NCBI RefSeq assembly: GCF_029338295.1
Contig: NZ_CP119791.1
Location: 186,001-250,000, forward strand
Length of the DNA: 64,000 nt
Direction of reading: 5' to 3'
From: Haladaptatus sp. QDMS2
GTDB lineage: Archaea; Halobacteriota; Halobacteria; Halobacteriales; Halococcaceae
A program made the translations under genes and the position numbers. Shown piece after piece: positions 51,317-59,362 of this stretch; within the stretch, counting starts at the first letter, position 1, and each line of letters starts with the position of its first letter. Below the pieces are notes generated by a model. The model saw nothing but the letters and a program-made list of their open reading frames with translations, was not told the origin of the DNA and made no database searches.

Positions 51317-52726
51317 TTATTTCGCGTCCACAATTGACTCGATGACAACCCAGAACTGACGGACGACAATTTTCATATCGAACCAAAACGACTGCTTTTG
51401 AATATATTCCATATCATACCTTAGCTTAGCCCTTGGTGACGTACTCGAAACCCCATTTATTTGAGCGAGCCCAGTCAACCCCGGCTTCACAAACCATCGC
51501 TTACGCCACGCTCCCATCCCATCCTCCAAGTGCAACTCCTCGTTTGTCCAGACAGCTCGTGGTCCGATCACGCTCATATCTCCCTTCAGTATCGACCAGA
51601 GTTGTGGAATCTCATCAAGATGCGTGATACGAAGTATTCGACCAATTCGTGTAATTCGCGTATTTTCAGCATCACTGATGGGCGTTGAATCCTCACTTTC
51701 CGGGAGCATTGTCCGGAACTTATACACTTGAAATGTCTCCCCGCGCTCTGCAGTCCGCTCTTGACTGTAGAAAATTGGCCCCTTACTATCCAGTTTCACT
51801 GCGAGAGCAAGCAATACCATCACTGGCGCTAACACCACCAATCCAACCAGCGAAAACACCACGTCAAACGCCCGTTTGACCATGTAGTCCTGCCAGTCCC
51901 AGGGCTCGATATCCACCGCTCGAATCGTTTCGTGGTTCGATCCTTTGGTCAGCACGCCGTCTGCGTGGCGTTCGTGAATCTTTGCGTTCACACCCGTCGC
52001 ATGGCACGTTTCAAGCGTCCCAAAGAACTCAGCTCTGTCCGTACTCGAAAACGCCAACAAGACAGTATCCACGTCGTACTCGACGAGAATACTCTCCAAC
52101 CGAGACAATCCTCCGAGACACGGTAGTTCCTCAAAGCTCATACCACCGTCTGCCATCGCCCCGCCCGGTATCCCCGACTGCTTTCGTGCATGATCAATCC
52201 CGCGGTCGGGCATCGGCGGCGCGACGTATCCCAACACTGGGAGCTCCGTCTCCTCGAACATCTCCATCATGCCGTGCAGGTCGTCTCCCACCAGAATTGC
52301 CTGCTCTCCGACATCCGGAGATTTCCGTATCCCGACGAACCATGCGGGGAGCAGCCCGAACAGCAAACCGACCACCAACAGTAGCGTCGTCCGCGGCAGC
52401 CGATAGGTGTAGTCAAAGTAGCCAATCGCCGCGAGCGCCAGCCCAGCGATCAGGACGCGCTTGTGGGTCGTCGCAATCACGTCGAGAATACGCCGTGGCT
52501 GGGGCTTGAACAGGGGAAACATCGCGCCGAGCACGACGGCGGTCGTCGTGAGCACTGCCAACGCGAGCGCGCCGCCCGTCAACGTCGTCGCTGGCAGGCG
52601 CTCTACCACGGGGAGCATCGTCAGCCCGCGCTGGGCGAGTGGATGGTTGGCCACTTGTACGGCTAACACGGTCAGCAGCGACGTCCCCACGACGCTCGCG
52701 ATGCGATACGCCCACCCAGAGACCAT
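51317..52726 (-). CDS. Polyprenyl-phosphate sugar-1-phosphate transferase (exopolysaccharide type)
   Basis: Starts polysaccharide assembly by moving a sugar phosphate to the lipid carrier. 469 residues from the ATG at 52724-52726. Several N-terminal helices are followed by a Rossmann-like middle part (AILVGDDLHGMMEM), then from about residue 282 the bacterial sugar transferase domain: KRAFDVVFSLVGLVVLAPVM, then DSKGPIFYSQERTAERGETF and KFRTM. The C-terminal block has TRIGRILRITHLDEIPQLWS and KPGLTGLAQI. The longer open frame to 52948 is not helical and is rejected. Confidence 0.92.
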   Translation of the reverse strand: MVSGWAYRIASVVGTSLLTVLAVQVANHPLAQRGLTMLPVVERLPATTLTGGALALAVLTTTAVVLGAMFPLFKPQPRRILDVIATTHKRVLIAGLALAAIGYFDYTYRLPRTTLLLVVGLLFGLLPAWFVGIRKSPDVGEQAILVGDDLHGMMEMFEETELPVLGYVAPPMPDRGIDHARKQSGIPGGAMADGGMSFEELPCLGGLSRLESILVEYDVDTVLLAFSSTDRAEFFGTLETCHATGVNAKIHERHADGVLTKGSNHETIRAVDIEPWDWQDYMVKRAFDVVFSLVGLVVLAPVMVLLALAVKLDSKGPIFYSQERTAERGETFQVYKFRTMLPESEDSTPISDAENTRITRIGRILRITHLDEIPQLWSILKGDMSVIGPRAVWTNEELHLEDGMGAWRKRWFVKPGLTGLAQINGVSSTSPRAKLRYDMEYIQKQSFWFDMKIVVRQFWVVIESIVDAK

Positions 52727-52941
52727 TGAGAAAATAACTGCACGGAACCAGCATAAATTCTGTGTATGTGACCTAACCGCCAGATGGACAGATGATTGCG
52801 GTGACAAAACGCCATCCAGCGTAGGATGACTTCCTGCCTGCAGCCGCCAGACCGTCCTTGACGAACTGTCTCCGTCGCTCGGTCTCACCAAGTGAGACTC
52901 AGCGAACCCCTCTATCCACCCTCTCAGCGTCTGTTTACTCG

Positions 52942-53424
52942 ATGACAATCGACGAACTCACAGACGCGGGCATGGCGCAGATGACCGACGACGAGATTCG
53001 CGGATTCCTGTCGAGCCAGCACGTGGGCGTGCTTGCGTTGCCGACCGACGGCGCGCCGAGCATGCGACCGTTGTCGTTCTGGTACGACGGAGACCACGGG
53101 CTCTACTTCCTGTACATCCTCGGGGACTCGAGCCGTAAGGCGTTGTTGAGCGACGAGGCAGCAGCCGCCCGCTTCCTCGTCTACCGTGCGGAGGCGCTGT
53201 TCAACTGGCGCAGCGTGTTGCTCACGGGGACCATCGACGCGGTTCCCGAAACAGAACGCGCCGCATTGGACGCGAAGACAGCCAGCCAGCGCCGTCCCGA
53301 CCTGTTCAAGCAAGCGCTCGCCACGGCGGAGACGGCGCTCTACCGGTTCGACATCACGGAGTGGACGGGCGTCGAGCACCTCGGGCTCCCGGCTGGGTTT
53401 GAAGAACCCACGTCTACCGACTGA
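52942..53424 (+). CDS. Pyridoxamine-5'-phosphate-oxidase-like flavin protein
   Basis: 160 residues of the split-barrel PNPOx-like superfamily (FMN or F420 binding). The N-terminal helix MTDDEIRGFLSSQHVGVLA leads into strands TDGAPSMRPLSFWYDGD and LYFLYILGDSSRKALL, then RFLVYRAEALFNWRSVLLTG. The substrate is unknown; many haloarchaeal members are annotated only as PNPOx family. The start is the ATG of MTIDELTD. It is divergent from the sugar transferase gene. Confidence 0.85.
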   Translation: MTIDELTDAGMAQMTDDEIRGFLSSQHVGVLALPTDGAPSMRPLSFWYDGDHGLYFLYILGDSSRKALLSDEAAAARFLVYRAEALFNWRSVLLTGTIDAVPETERAALDAKTASQRRPDLFKQALATAETALYRFDITEWTGVEHLGLPAGFEEPTSTD

Positions 53425-53429
53425 GGGGG

Positions 53430-53875
53430 TCACTCCGAACTACTCGCTTCGAGAGTATTGCGGAATTTCACGTAGAGTGGTCGAGCACAGTACCACCCCG
53501 TATCGATCATCGAATCGAAGATTAGTCGTGCTTTTTCGGGGTAAAGTCGTCCTCGCTTCACCAATACTACGAGGAGATACGCTGTTCCTCGTGTTTGCAT
53601 ACCTTCTGTCTCTGCGACGTCTCTCCCATACCGTTCGTCCATTACCGCGATACCGTTTTTCCGACTCGGCTATGTCGAGGACGGCGGTGTCGGCGGCACG
53701 TAAATTCGAATTCTGTTGTAATCGTTCGATAAACGGTGTTTGAGTAGCCGAAGAAGCCTCAAAAATGCCCGATTCGATACATTGTTCGACACGTCGAGCA
53801 TCTTGGTAACCGTTCGGCGCGGCTGAATCGCTATGCTGCACTCGGGTTGGAACATCGGTGGGTCTCTCGGCGGCG
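53430..53875 (-). pseudogene. Frameshifted PIN-domain (DUF3368/VapC-like) toxin gene
   Basis: Two frames on the minus strand join into a PIN domain. Frame 1 reads YQDARRVEQCIESGIFEA, FIERLQQNSNL, AADTAVLDIAES; frame 2 continues GIAVMDERYGRDVAETEGM, GTAYLLVVLVKRGRLYPEKA, FDSMIDTGWYCARPLYV. The shift lies at an A5 run near 53655-53660. The N-terminal strand with the first catalytic Asp is missing. No antitoxin gene is recognisable next to it. Confidence 0.7.
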
Positions 53876-53877
53876 TC

Positions 53878-54246
53878 TCAATTCGGGAGGCGGGTGACGC
53901 GGAAGACGTAGTCATCGTAGGCGGCATCGAGGTTCGTTGGGCTCTCCTCGTCGGTGTGAGCTTCGCAGAGATACGCAACGGCTTCGACTGGCCCGTGTCC
54001 GGTCTCTTCTAAGTAGCGTTCGAGGACGAGAAACGTGGCGCGTTCAGTGCATCCACGGCGGTGGCACTCGCGAGGCGAATCCGAATACTCGAACACGTCG
54101 CCGTTGGCTTCCGTGTACTCTTCGCGGACGACGTCGGGCGGTTCTGATTCGTCCCTGCGAGCCTGTGCCTCTGCGAGGTCTCGCTCGCGCTGTCGTCGCT
54201 CCTGGTTGTCGGCCTGCTTCTCACGCCCCTCTTTGGTATCTGCCAT
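53878..54246 (-). CDS. Haloarchaeal protein with Cys-His cluster, unknown function
   Basis: 122 residues. A highly charged N-terminal helix (REKQADNQERRQRERDLAEA) is followed by RECHRRGCTERATFLVLERY and YLCEAHTDEE. Cys-His-x-x-Gly-Cys and a later Cys-x2-His could bind one zinc ion. The C-terminus ends DYVFRVTRLPN. The gene lies next to the broken PIN gene, but nothing shows it is its antitoxin. Confidence 0.68.
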   Translation of the reverse strand: MADTKEGREKQADNQERRQRERDLAEAQARRDESEPPDVVREEYTEANGDVFEYSDSPRECHRRGCTERATFLVLERYLEETGHGPVEAVAYLCEAHTDEESPTNLDAAYDDYVFRVTRLPN

Positions 54247-54391
54247 CGTTCAACAAATGACCGCTCGGGGGATAACGTTGCGGACGTGCTGCATCGCGGT
54301 CGACGAATAACGCCACGACCGCGGTAGCTGGGAGGCGTTCACAACGATACCAAGAAAACGCCCACGGCCGTACGTGGAAACGTGAGGGAGT

Positions 54392-55249
54392 TCAGCCTTC
54401 CCTATCTACGAAGTCACGCATCAATTCCACGCACAGGTCTGGCTTTTCGCGTGGCAGCCAGTGGGCGACGTCGTCGATGACCTGGCACTCCCCGTTCGGC
54501 AATCGCACGGCGGCGCGTTCGCTCCATTTCGGGGGGAAGAGTTCGTCCTCTGCGCCGTGTAAGAGGAGCGTCGGCGTCTCGACGTCGCCAAGCCTGTCTG
54601 TGTAGACAGTTCGATACCCGGCGCGCGTCACCTCGTGTTTGCGCCAGCTTCGAAATGCCGTCGCGACGCCCGGGCGCTGCAGTTGGTCGTAGAAGGCGTC
54701 GACCACGTCCTCGGTGATGGTGTCCATGTCGTGGACGATGCTTCCGAGGCTGGCGCGGGCGAGCGACCGACTGCGCTTCAGCAGGCCAATCGAGACGCGG
54801 TTGAACACGGGGGCCTGTGCGAGGACGTAGGTAAGCAGTCCGTTTGGCAACTCTCGGCCGAGGCCGTAGCTGTCGACGAGCACGAGTCGGTCCACGCGGT
54901 CCGGGTCACGGAGTGTAAAGCCGAGTGCCACCCCACCCCCGAGCGAGATGCCCGCGAGGGTCGTGTGGTCGAGGCCGACGGCGTCGAGGAAGCCACCGAG
55001 CAACTCGACGTGACGGTCGGTCGTGTACTCGATGTCTGGAATATCACTCCGGCCGTAGCCGAGCATATCGAGGGCGTAGACGTGATGCGTCTCCGCGAGC
55101 GGTTCGATGACGGCTCCCCACGAGAGGTGTGCGGCGTCTACGATGCCGCCGTGAAGCAGAACGACGGGTGGGCCGCTGTCGCCGGCTTCGAGGTAGTGGA
55201 GGTCGTGGCCGGCGACCGAGATGGTGTGACTCTGGACGGCGGTGCTCAT
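54392..55249 (-). CDS. Alpha/beta hydrolase
   Basis: 285 residues. The oxyanion strand is VVLLHGGIVDAAHLSW near 30-45; nucleophile elbow LAGISLGGGVALG (Ser in G-x-S-x-G) near 115; acid in HGAEDELFPP; His in DDVAHWLPREKP. The cap region between 160 and 210 is helical. The substrate is unknown; the set suggests an esterase or C-C hydrolase. It is divergent from another alpha/beta hydrolase, with about 130 bp between starts. Confidence 0.9.
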   Translation of the reverse strand: MSTAVQSHTISVAGHDLHYLEAGDSGPPVVLLHGGIVDAAHLSWGAVIEPLAETHHVYALDMLGYGRSDIPDIEYTTDRHVELLGGFLDAVGLDHTTLAGISLGGGVALGFTLRDPDRVDRLVLVDSYGLGRELPNGLLTYVLAQAPVFNRVSIGLLKRSRSLARASLGSIVHDMDTITEDVVDAFYDQLQRPGVATAFRSWRKHEVTRAGYRTVYTDRLGDVETPTLLLHGAEDELFPPKWSERAAVRLPNGECQVIDDVAHWLPREKPDLCVELMRDFVDREG

Positions 55250-55382
55250 GTCGATTTACTTGTCCTTCAGTGTGAAAGGTTCTTGCCCGCTTCGATGCCG
55301 GACAATGCTAACTGTTAACGATTCTCGCATCGATGTGCTCTCCATGGCCCAGTCGAATCGGGCCTGTCACGGGGAGGGGGCT

Positions 55383-56192
55383 ATGACATCATCAAGCGAC
55401 CTAGAGACGATTGCATCGGCGGACGGAACGCAAATCGCATACAAGCGCACGGGACGGGGGCCGCCGCTCGTCCTCGTTCACGGAACGAGTGCGGACCACA
55501 CGAGTTGGAACGCAATCACGCCCCACCTCGCAGACCACGTCACCCTGTACGCGATGGTTCGACGTGGTCGTGGCAAGAGCGGTGACACAGACGAATACGC
55601 TCTCGACCGAGAGGCAGAAGACGTCGCCTCGCTCGTCGAAACTATCGGCGAGACGGTAGTGCTGTTCGGTCACTCCTTTGGGGCGCTTTGTGCACTGGAG
55701 GCCGCCTTGCGAACGAACACTCTTCGGGGCCTCGTTCTCTACGAACCGGTGATTCCGGTCGATGGTCACGACCTCTACGACGACCACGTGCTCGCTGAGA
55801 TGCAATCCCTACTCGACGAGGGAGAGACCGAAGCAATGTTGCTTCTGTTCTTACGCGAGGTCGTGGACCTCTCAGCCGACCAAATCGACGCGCTCCGCGC
55901 CTCACCTGCGTGGCCGTCTCGCGTGAACGCGGCCCACACGGTACTGCGCGAGGCGGCGGTAGAGGAGGGGTATGTGTTCGACCCGCGACGGTTTGCCGAG
56001 TTGACGACGCCGACGCTCTTGCTCACGGGGAGCGAGAGTGCGGCGTCGATTACCGACGCGACGACGGCAATCGCGAAAGCGCTTCCGAACAGTCGAATCG
56101 TCACGCTAGAGGGTCAGGAGCACGTCGCCTACTACACTGCGCCAGAACTGTTTGCCGAGACGGTGCTCGAATTCGCTCGCGAGGTTTCGTAG
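55383..56192 (+). CDS. Alpha/beta hydrolase
   Basis: 269 residues from the ATG at 55383, which is preceded by a G-rich ribosome-binding-like stretch (GGGGAGGGGG). HG strand LVLVHGTSADHTSW, nucleophile elbow VLFGHSFGALCAL, catalytic His in EGQEHVAYYTAPELF. The charge-relay acid is probably the Asp in SITDATTAI. An earlier in-frame start at 55242 is not supported. The substrate is unknown. Confidence 0.88.
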   Translation: MTSSSDLETIASADGTQIAYKRTGRGPPLVLVHGTSADHTSWNAITPHLADHVTLYAMVRRGRGKSGDTDEYALDREAEDVASLVETIGETVVLFGHSFGALCALEAALRTNTLRGLVLYEPVIPVDGHDLYDDHVLAEMQSLLDEGETEAMLLLFLREVVDLSADQIDALRASPAWPSRVNAAHTVLREAAVEEGYVFDPRRFAELTTPTLLLTGSESAASITDATTAIAKALPNSRIVTLEGQEHVAYYTAPELFAETVLEFAREVS

Positions 56193-56225
56193 CGAATATC
56201 GGCACGTAGGTGTCCCCTCGTCGAA

Positions 56226-57575
56226 TCAAAAATCTGCGTCTGACAACGCAAACCGATTCGCGTGCGTGAGCGTCGTCCACCCGAGAATCCGCCGGTCGTT
56301 CACGGGTCGGCCCACCGACTCGATGGCGTCGAGATACGCGTCGTCGGCCCACTGCGAGTAGGCGAGTTCGTACACCGACGCCCCCTCCTCTCGTTCGGTG
56401 TCGGTGTAGCCGTCCTCGCCGAGGCCCCACGCCCAGCCGTCGCTGCTCGCGACGAAGCGTGCGTAGAAGGCAAACGCCTGTCGGAGTGCGCTTTCTGTGC
56501 CGCCTTTCGTCCGGAACTCATAGAGGTTCTCGTCGTAGTGGCGGGCGAGTTCTGCGGTCAGGGCGAGGGCTTTCAGGCCGTACAGTGAGTACGAGAGGCC
56601 GTCGTCGCGCTGGCGTTCGTATTCGAGGATGCCGTTCGCCTGGAGTTGTTCTACGGCGTACTCGCGCCAGTCGCGGAAGGCAATGCGAAGGGTATTCTGG
56701 TCGCCGAGGTACGCGGCGGCGACGGCGCGGGCGAGAATCCACCAGGCGTAGATGTTGTTGCGGATGACGCCCGTATAGCGGTCGAGGCCGCGCCCGGCGT
56801 TCATGTCGTCGAGGTACGCCCGCACCCATTCGCGGAAGGTAGCTTCACCGCCGTCGACGGCCTCCCACGCGAGGTGACCCGACACGAAGGAAGCGCCGTA
56901 AATCATCGCCGGGATGGTGATGTGGAGTTCGATGGAGAAGTACGCCTCCCCGTTGTTTCGCCCGGAGGGAACCATCCCCGTGCGCGAGTCGAGACACCAG
57001 TGGTCGAGCAGCGCGACGGCCTGCTCCGCGTAGCGGTCGTCCTCGGTGAAGGCGTAGGCCAGTCCGAGGTCGCGAATCGCGTGGCTCGTCGTCATCGCGA
57101 GGAGGTAGTCGCCGCGGTCTACGCCGCTGGTGGCGAACTGGCGGGCATCGACGCCGGGGGGTGCACCGTTCTCGACGACGCTTCGCGGAGCCACGTCGAG
57201 CGCCCGGTCTGCGTCCCGCATGAGCGCGAGGAAGCCGGCGTACCAGGGGTCAGCGCGCGCGGTGACTTTCTCTCTGATACTGGCGAGTTCCCCGATGTCG
57301 AGCAACCCGGCATAGAGGACGCGATTCACGTCTGGGGCGGGCGTCGTCGGTGAGGGCGTCTGCGTCGGGGTTTCGTCGTCAGTCGGTGGCTGTGGCGACG
57401 GGTCGGGTACGGTGCTCGGCTCTGTTGGCGGCGTGTCACACCCGGCGAGGGCGAGTGCGCCTGCGCCAAGCGCGGTTCGTAACACGTTCCGGCGGGTCCA
57501 CGGAGCGGGCGCTCGTCGCGCGTCCGTCCTCGGCCGCCCGGGGGAGGTACGTTCCCGTGTGTTCACTCCTGCCAC
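56226..57575 (-). CDS. Tat-exported alginate-lyase-like lipoprotein
   Basis: 449 residues. Tat signal TRRNVLRTALGAG with lipobox LALAGC, then a Pro/Thr-rich linker (to about 90) and an (alpha/alpha)-toroid. The alginate lyase (PF05426-like) features are VPSGRNNGEAYFSIELHITI, GVIRNNIYAWWILARAVAAA (the Asn-Asn-x-x-x-W segment) and YSLYGLKAL. It would depolymerise uronate-containing polysaccharide at the cell surface, possibly the product of the neighbouring cluster. It is convergent with the second hydrolase gene. Confidence 0.82.
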   Translation of the reverse strand: MAGVNTRERTSPGRPRTDARRAPAPWTRRNVLRTALGAGALALAGCDTPPTEPSTVPDPSPQPPTDDETPTQTPSPTTPAPDVNRVLYAGLLDIGELASIREKVTARADPWYAGFLALMRDADRALDVAPRSVVENGAPPGVDARQFATSGVDRGDYLLAMTTSHAIRDLGLAYAFTEDDRYAEQAVALLDHWCLDSRTGMVPSGRNNGEAYFSIELHITIPAMIYGASFVSGHLAWEAVDGGEATFREWVRAYLDDMNAGRGLDRYTGVIRNNIYAWWILARAVAAAYLGDQNTLRIAFRDWREYAVEQLQANGILEYERQRDDGLSYSLYGLKALALTAELARHYDENLYEFRTKGGTESALRQAFAFYARFVASSDGWAWGLGEDGYTDTEREEGASVYELAYSQWADDAYLDAIESVGRPVNDRRILGWTTLTHANRFALSDADF

Positions 57576-57650
57576 CTCGTTCCTTGCGTGAGTTACCTCA
57601 CTCGTGTGAGAGAAGGGCAGCCACGAATTTATCTTGAACGCAGGCGCAAA

Positions 57651-57695
57651 AACCCCGTCCTCAACGAGCGAAGCGCGTATGGTGGGGTAGTCACC
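57651..57695 (+). mobile_element. IS200/IS605-type end remnant
   Basis: Imperfect stem CCCCGTCC...TGGTGGGG around ACGAGCGAAGCGCG, followed by TAGT. This form is often seen at ends of haloarchaeal TnpB elements. No transposase is adjacent. Confidence 0.35.
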
Positions 57696-57913
57696 AAATT
57701 AGGCGAGAAAACCACTGAACTCGTGGGACGAATCGTCGCACAGTGTGTGACCAACTACGATTCGCGTGCCTCAGCTACCAGCTCGCCGTCCGTCTCTGTG
57801 CCTTCGTCCCCCGCACTTCGTCGTTCGCTCAGCCGTTCCCAAATCTCGACACATCCTGCACCGGGTTCGATATCCTGTAGGTGCGCTCGGTCAGTCTCCC
57901 GAGACTTTTTTAT

Positions 57914-57934
57914 GTTACTCACAATCCTAGTAAC
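57914..57934 (+). promoter_or_regulatory. TrmB-like operator before the TrmB-family gene
   Basis: GTTACT, nine bases, AGTAAC, just downstream of a TTTTTTATG TATA-like box. It has identical arms and spacing to the site before sqdB. Confidence 0.6.
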
Positions 57935-57975
57935 GCCGTCTCCGTGATGGATGATAAACGTTTCTCAAAACCCCA

Positions 57976-58863
57976 ATGACTGTTACGGAACGCGACAGAT
58001 GGTACACAATGATCGACGACGATGCCACGCGGTTGCTCAATCGGCTCGATTTGAAGGAGTATGAACTGACGTCGCTCTACCACCTGCTGTCGCTCGGCCG
58101 GACGACCGCGCCGAACCTCGCCGAGGCGACCGGCATTCCCCGGGCGAGAATCTACAGCGTCTTAGAGGAACTCGGTGACAAGGGGTTCATCAAAATCATC
58201 CCGGGTCATCCAAAACAGTATCAACCGAAGTCACCACAGGAAATCCTCGCACGGGCAGAAGAGAACGAACGTCAGCGGTTCGAGTCGTATCGAACCTCCC
58301 TCGACGAAATTCGTGACGAATTTCTCGAAACATTCGAGCCACGCTATGAGCGTTCCAGTCAGGACATCCGACCTACTGAGGAACTGTTCTGGGCCGTCGA
58401 CGTGGGCGACCCGAGCGAGACGGAAACACGGTTGCTCTATCAGGATGCCCGCGAAACGGTTTCTGTCCTGACGAAGAGTTTTGAGTACTTCCCCAGTATC
58501 GAACCCGCGTTCACCGCTGCTCTCGACCGTGGCGTCACCATCCGCGTACTGTTCTTGCATCCGGACCACCTTACCGACGAGAACAAGCTGGTTCAGCAAG
58601 AACGCGTTTCCACGCTAAAGGAGTCGTACCCGGAGGTCTCGGTCCGCTTCAGCAGTGAAAAGCTTCCGTGGCGCGGGACGTTCATCGACCCGAGCATGGC
58701 GTACGACTCGGGGCGCGCAATCTTGCTCGTCGAAGAAGTCGACGTCCCCCTCCACATGCGACAGGCTGCCGTCACCGAGAACGCCTCGTTCGTCGCTGGT
58801 CTCGACCGCTACTTCGAGCTTATCTGGACCCACGACAGCGTCGACGACCCTGTGCGTCACTAA
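57976..58863 (+). CDS. TrmB-family transcriptional regulator
   Basis: 295 residues. The winged helix is at about 25-85 (LKEYELTSLYHLLSLGRTTA, EATGIPRARIYSVLEELGDK, wing HPKQYQPKSPQEILARAE). A coiled linker (NERQRFESYRTSLDEIRDEF) follows, and then a C-terminal phospholipase-D-like effector domain (VSVLTKSFEYFPSIEPAF, RGVTIRVLFLHPDHL). TrmB proteins sense sugars and control sugar metabolism. The gene has its own copy of the inverted repeat also found before sqdB, suggesting autoregulation. It is bracketed by two IS605-like ends. Confidence 0.9.
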   Translation: MTVTERDRWYTMIDDDATRLLNRLDLKEYELTSLYHLLSLGRTTAPNLAEATGIPRARIYSVLEELGDKGFIKIIPGHPKQYQPKSPQEILARAEENERQRFESYRTSLDEIRDEFLETFEPRYERSSQDIRPTEELFWAVDVGDPSETETRLLYQDARETVSVLTKSFEYFPSIEPAFTAALDRGVTIRVLFLHPDHLTDENKLVQQERVSTLKESYPEVSVRFSSEKLPWRGTFIDPSMAYDSGRAILLVEEVDVPLHMRQAAVTENASFVAGLDRYFELIWTHDSVDDPVRH

Positions 58864-58875
58864 CCGCATGTGTCC

Positions 58876-58903
58876 CCTCGTTTACGGCGAGGAGGATGTC
58901 ATT
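58876..58903 (+). mobile_element. IS200/IS605-type right-end hairpin remnant
   Basis: CCTCG-TTTACGG-CGAGG followed by AGGATGTCA. It has the same TTTACGGCG and GAGGATGTCA core as 41229-41256, again without transposase, 12 bp after the TrmB gene. Confidence 0.4.
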
Positions 58904-58916
58904 GCGTTTCCACCCG

Positions 58917-59045
58917 TCAGTCCGTTCGAACCCGATTGTACACCGTGTGGCCACACCGAGAACACTGCCGTGGAGCCGTTCGATACTCCTTTTGGCAGTT
59001 CGCACATTCCCAATTCGCCCCGAAGAGTTTGGTGAGAAGACTCAT
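58917..59045 (-). CDS. 42-residue zinc-ribbon protein
   Basis: Starts MSLLTKLFGANWECANCQKE; the second knuckle is RQCSRCGH. The plan (hydrophobic or basic N-terminus, CxxC-x11-CxxC ribbon) matches the 55-residue protein at 40981-41148. It is divergent from the iron-box microprotein, with 81 bp between starts. Confidence 0.6.
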   Translation of the reverse strand: MSLLTKLFGANWECANCQKEYRTAPRQCSRCGHTVYNRVRTD

Positions 59046-59109
59046 TGGGCAGTGCTTAGCGCACATCACTTATCCACATTTCGGCGCCAAAGATTTTTTA
59101 CCGTCCCTG

Positions 59110-59127
59110 TTTTAGGCTTACCTAAAA
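59110..59127 (+). promoter_or_regulatory. DtxR-type iron box overlapping a start codon
   Basis: TTTTAGGCTTACCTAAAA: perfect 7-bp arms around CTTA. The last A is the A of the ATG at 59127. A TTTTTTACC box lies about 30 nt upstream, so the operator would cover the transcription start of a leaderless mRNA. The TTAGG/CCTAA arms are those of DtxR/IdeR/SirR-type metal regulators. Confidence 0.6.
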
Positions 59128-59243
59128 TGGGTGTCCGAAACCTGCTCACATCGCTCCAACCGAAATATCGGCGTGCAGATATTTCTGTCGCGTTGTACGT
59201 TGCGGCCTTCGAATCTGCGTCGGCTGACGACGAGGTAGCCTGA
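59127..59243 (+). CDS. 38-residue microprotein behind an iron box
   Basis: Starts MGVRNLLTSLQPKYRRADIS. A basic amphipathic start is followed by VALYVAAFESASADD. There is no transmembrane helix or Cys. The ORF is supported mainly by its promoter: a TATA box at the leaderless distance and a metal-regulator operator on the start site. It could be an iron-responsive regulatory peptide or a truncated gene. Confidence 0.5.
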   Translation: MGVRNLLTSLQPKYRRADISVALYVAAFESASADDEVA

Positions 59244-59362
59244 GCGGTGGGCTGTGAGCGGCGATGGTGTCTCTCTGGCTCCTCACAGTATGTGTCGAAT
59301 ACGTGACTGTTACGGTATTAGGACGTTCATTCTTAATTCAATATCTGACGAAGAGCAGGTGT

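Larger units (their letters stand above)
57576..57975. other. 400-bp interval with an IS605-like end and the TrmB promoter
   Basis: 57651-57695 (CCCCGTCC, TCAACGAGCGAAGCGCG, TGGTGGGGTAG) resembles the end of a haloarchaeal IS200/IS605 element. 57905-57934 holds the TrmB-gene promoter. No ORF is supported. Confidence 0.5.

Noticed and set aside
58668-59243. 191-codon plus-strand ORF ending at the microprotein stop
   Set aside because: The first two thirds are antisense or out of frame to the TrmB gene and the zinc-ribbon gene; only the last 38 codons have their own promoter.
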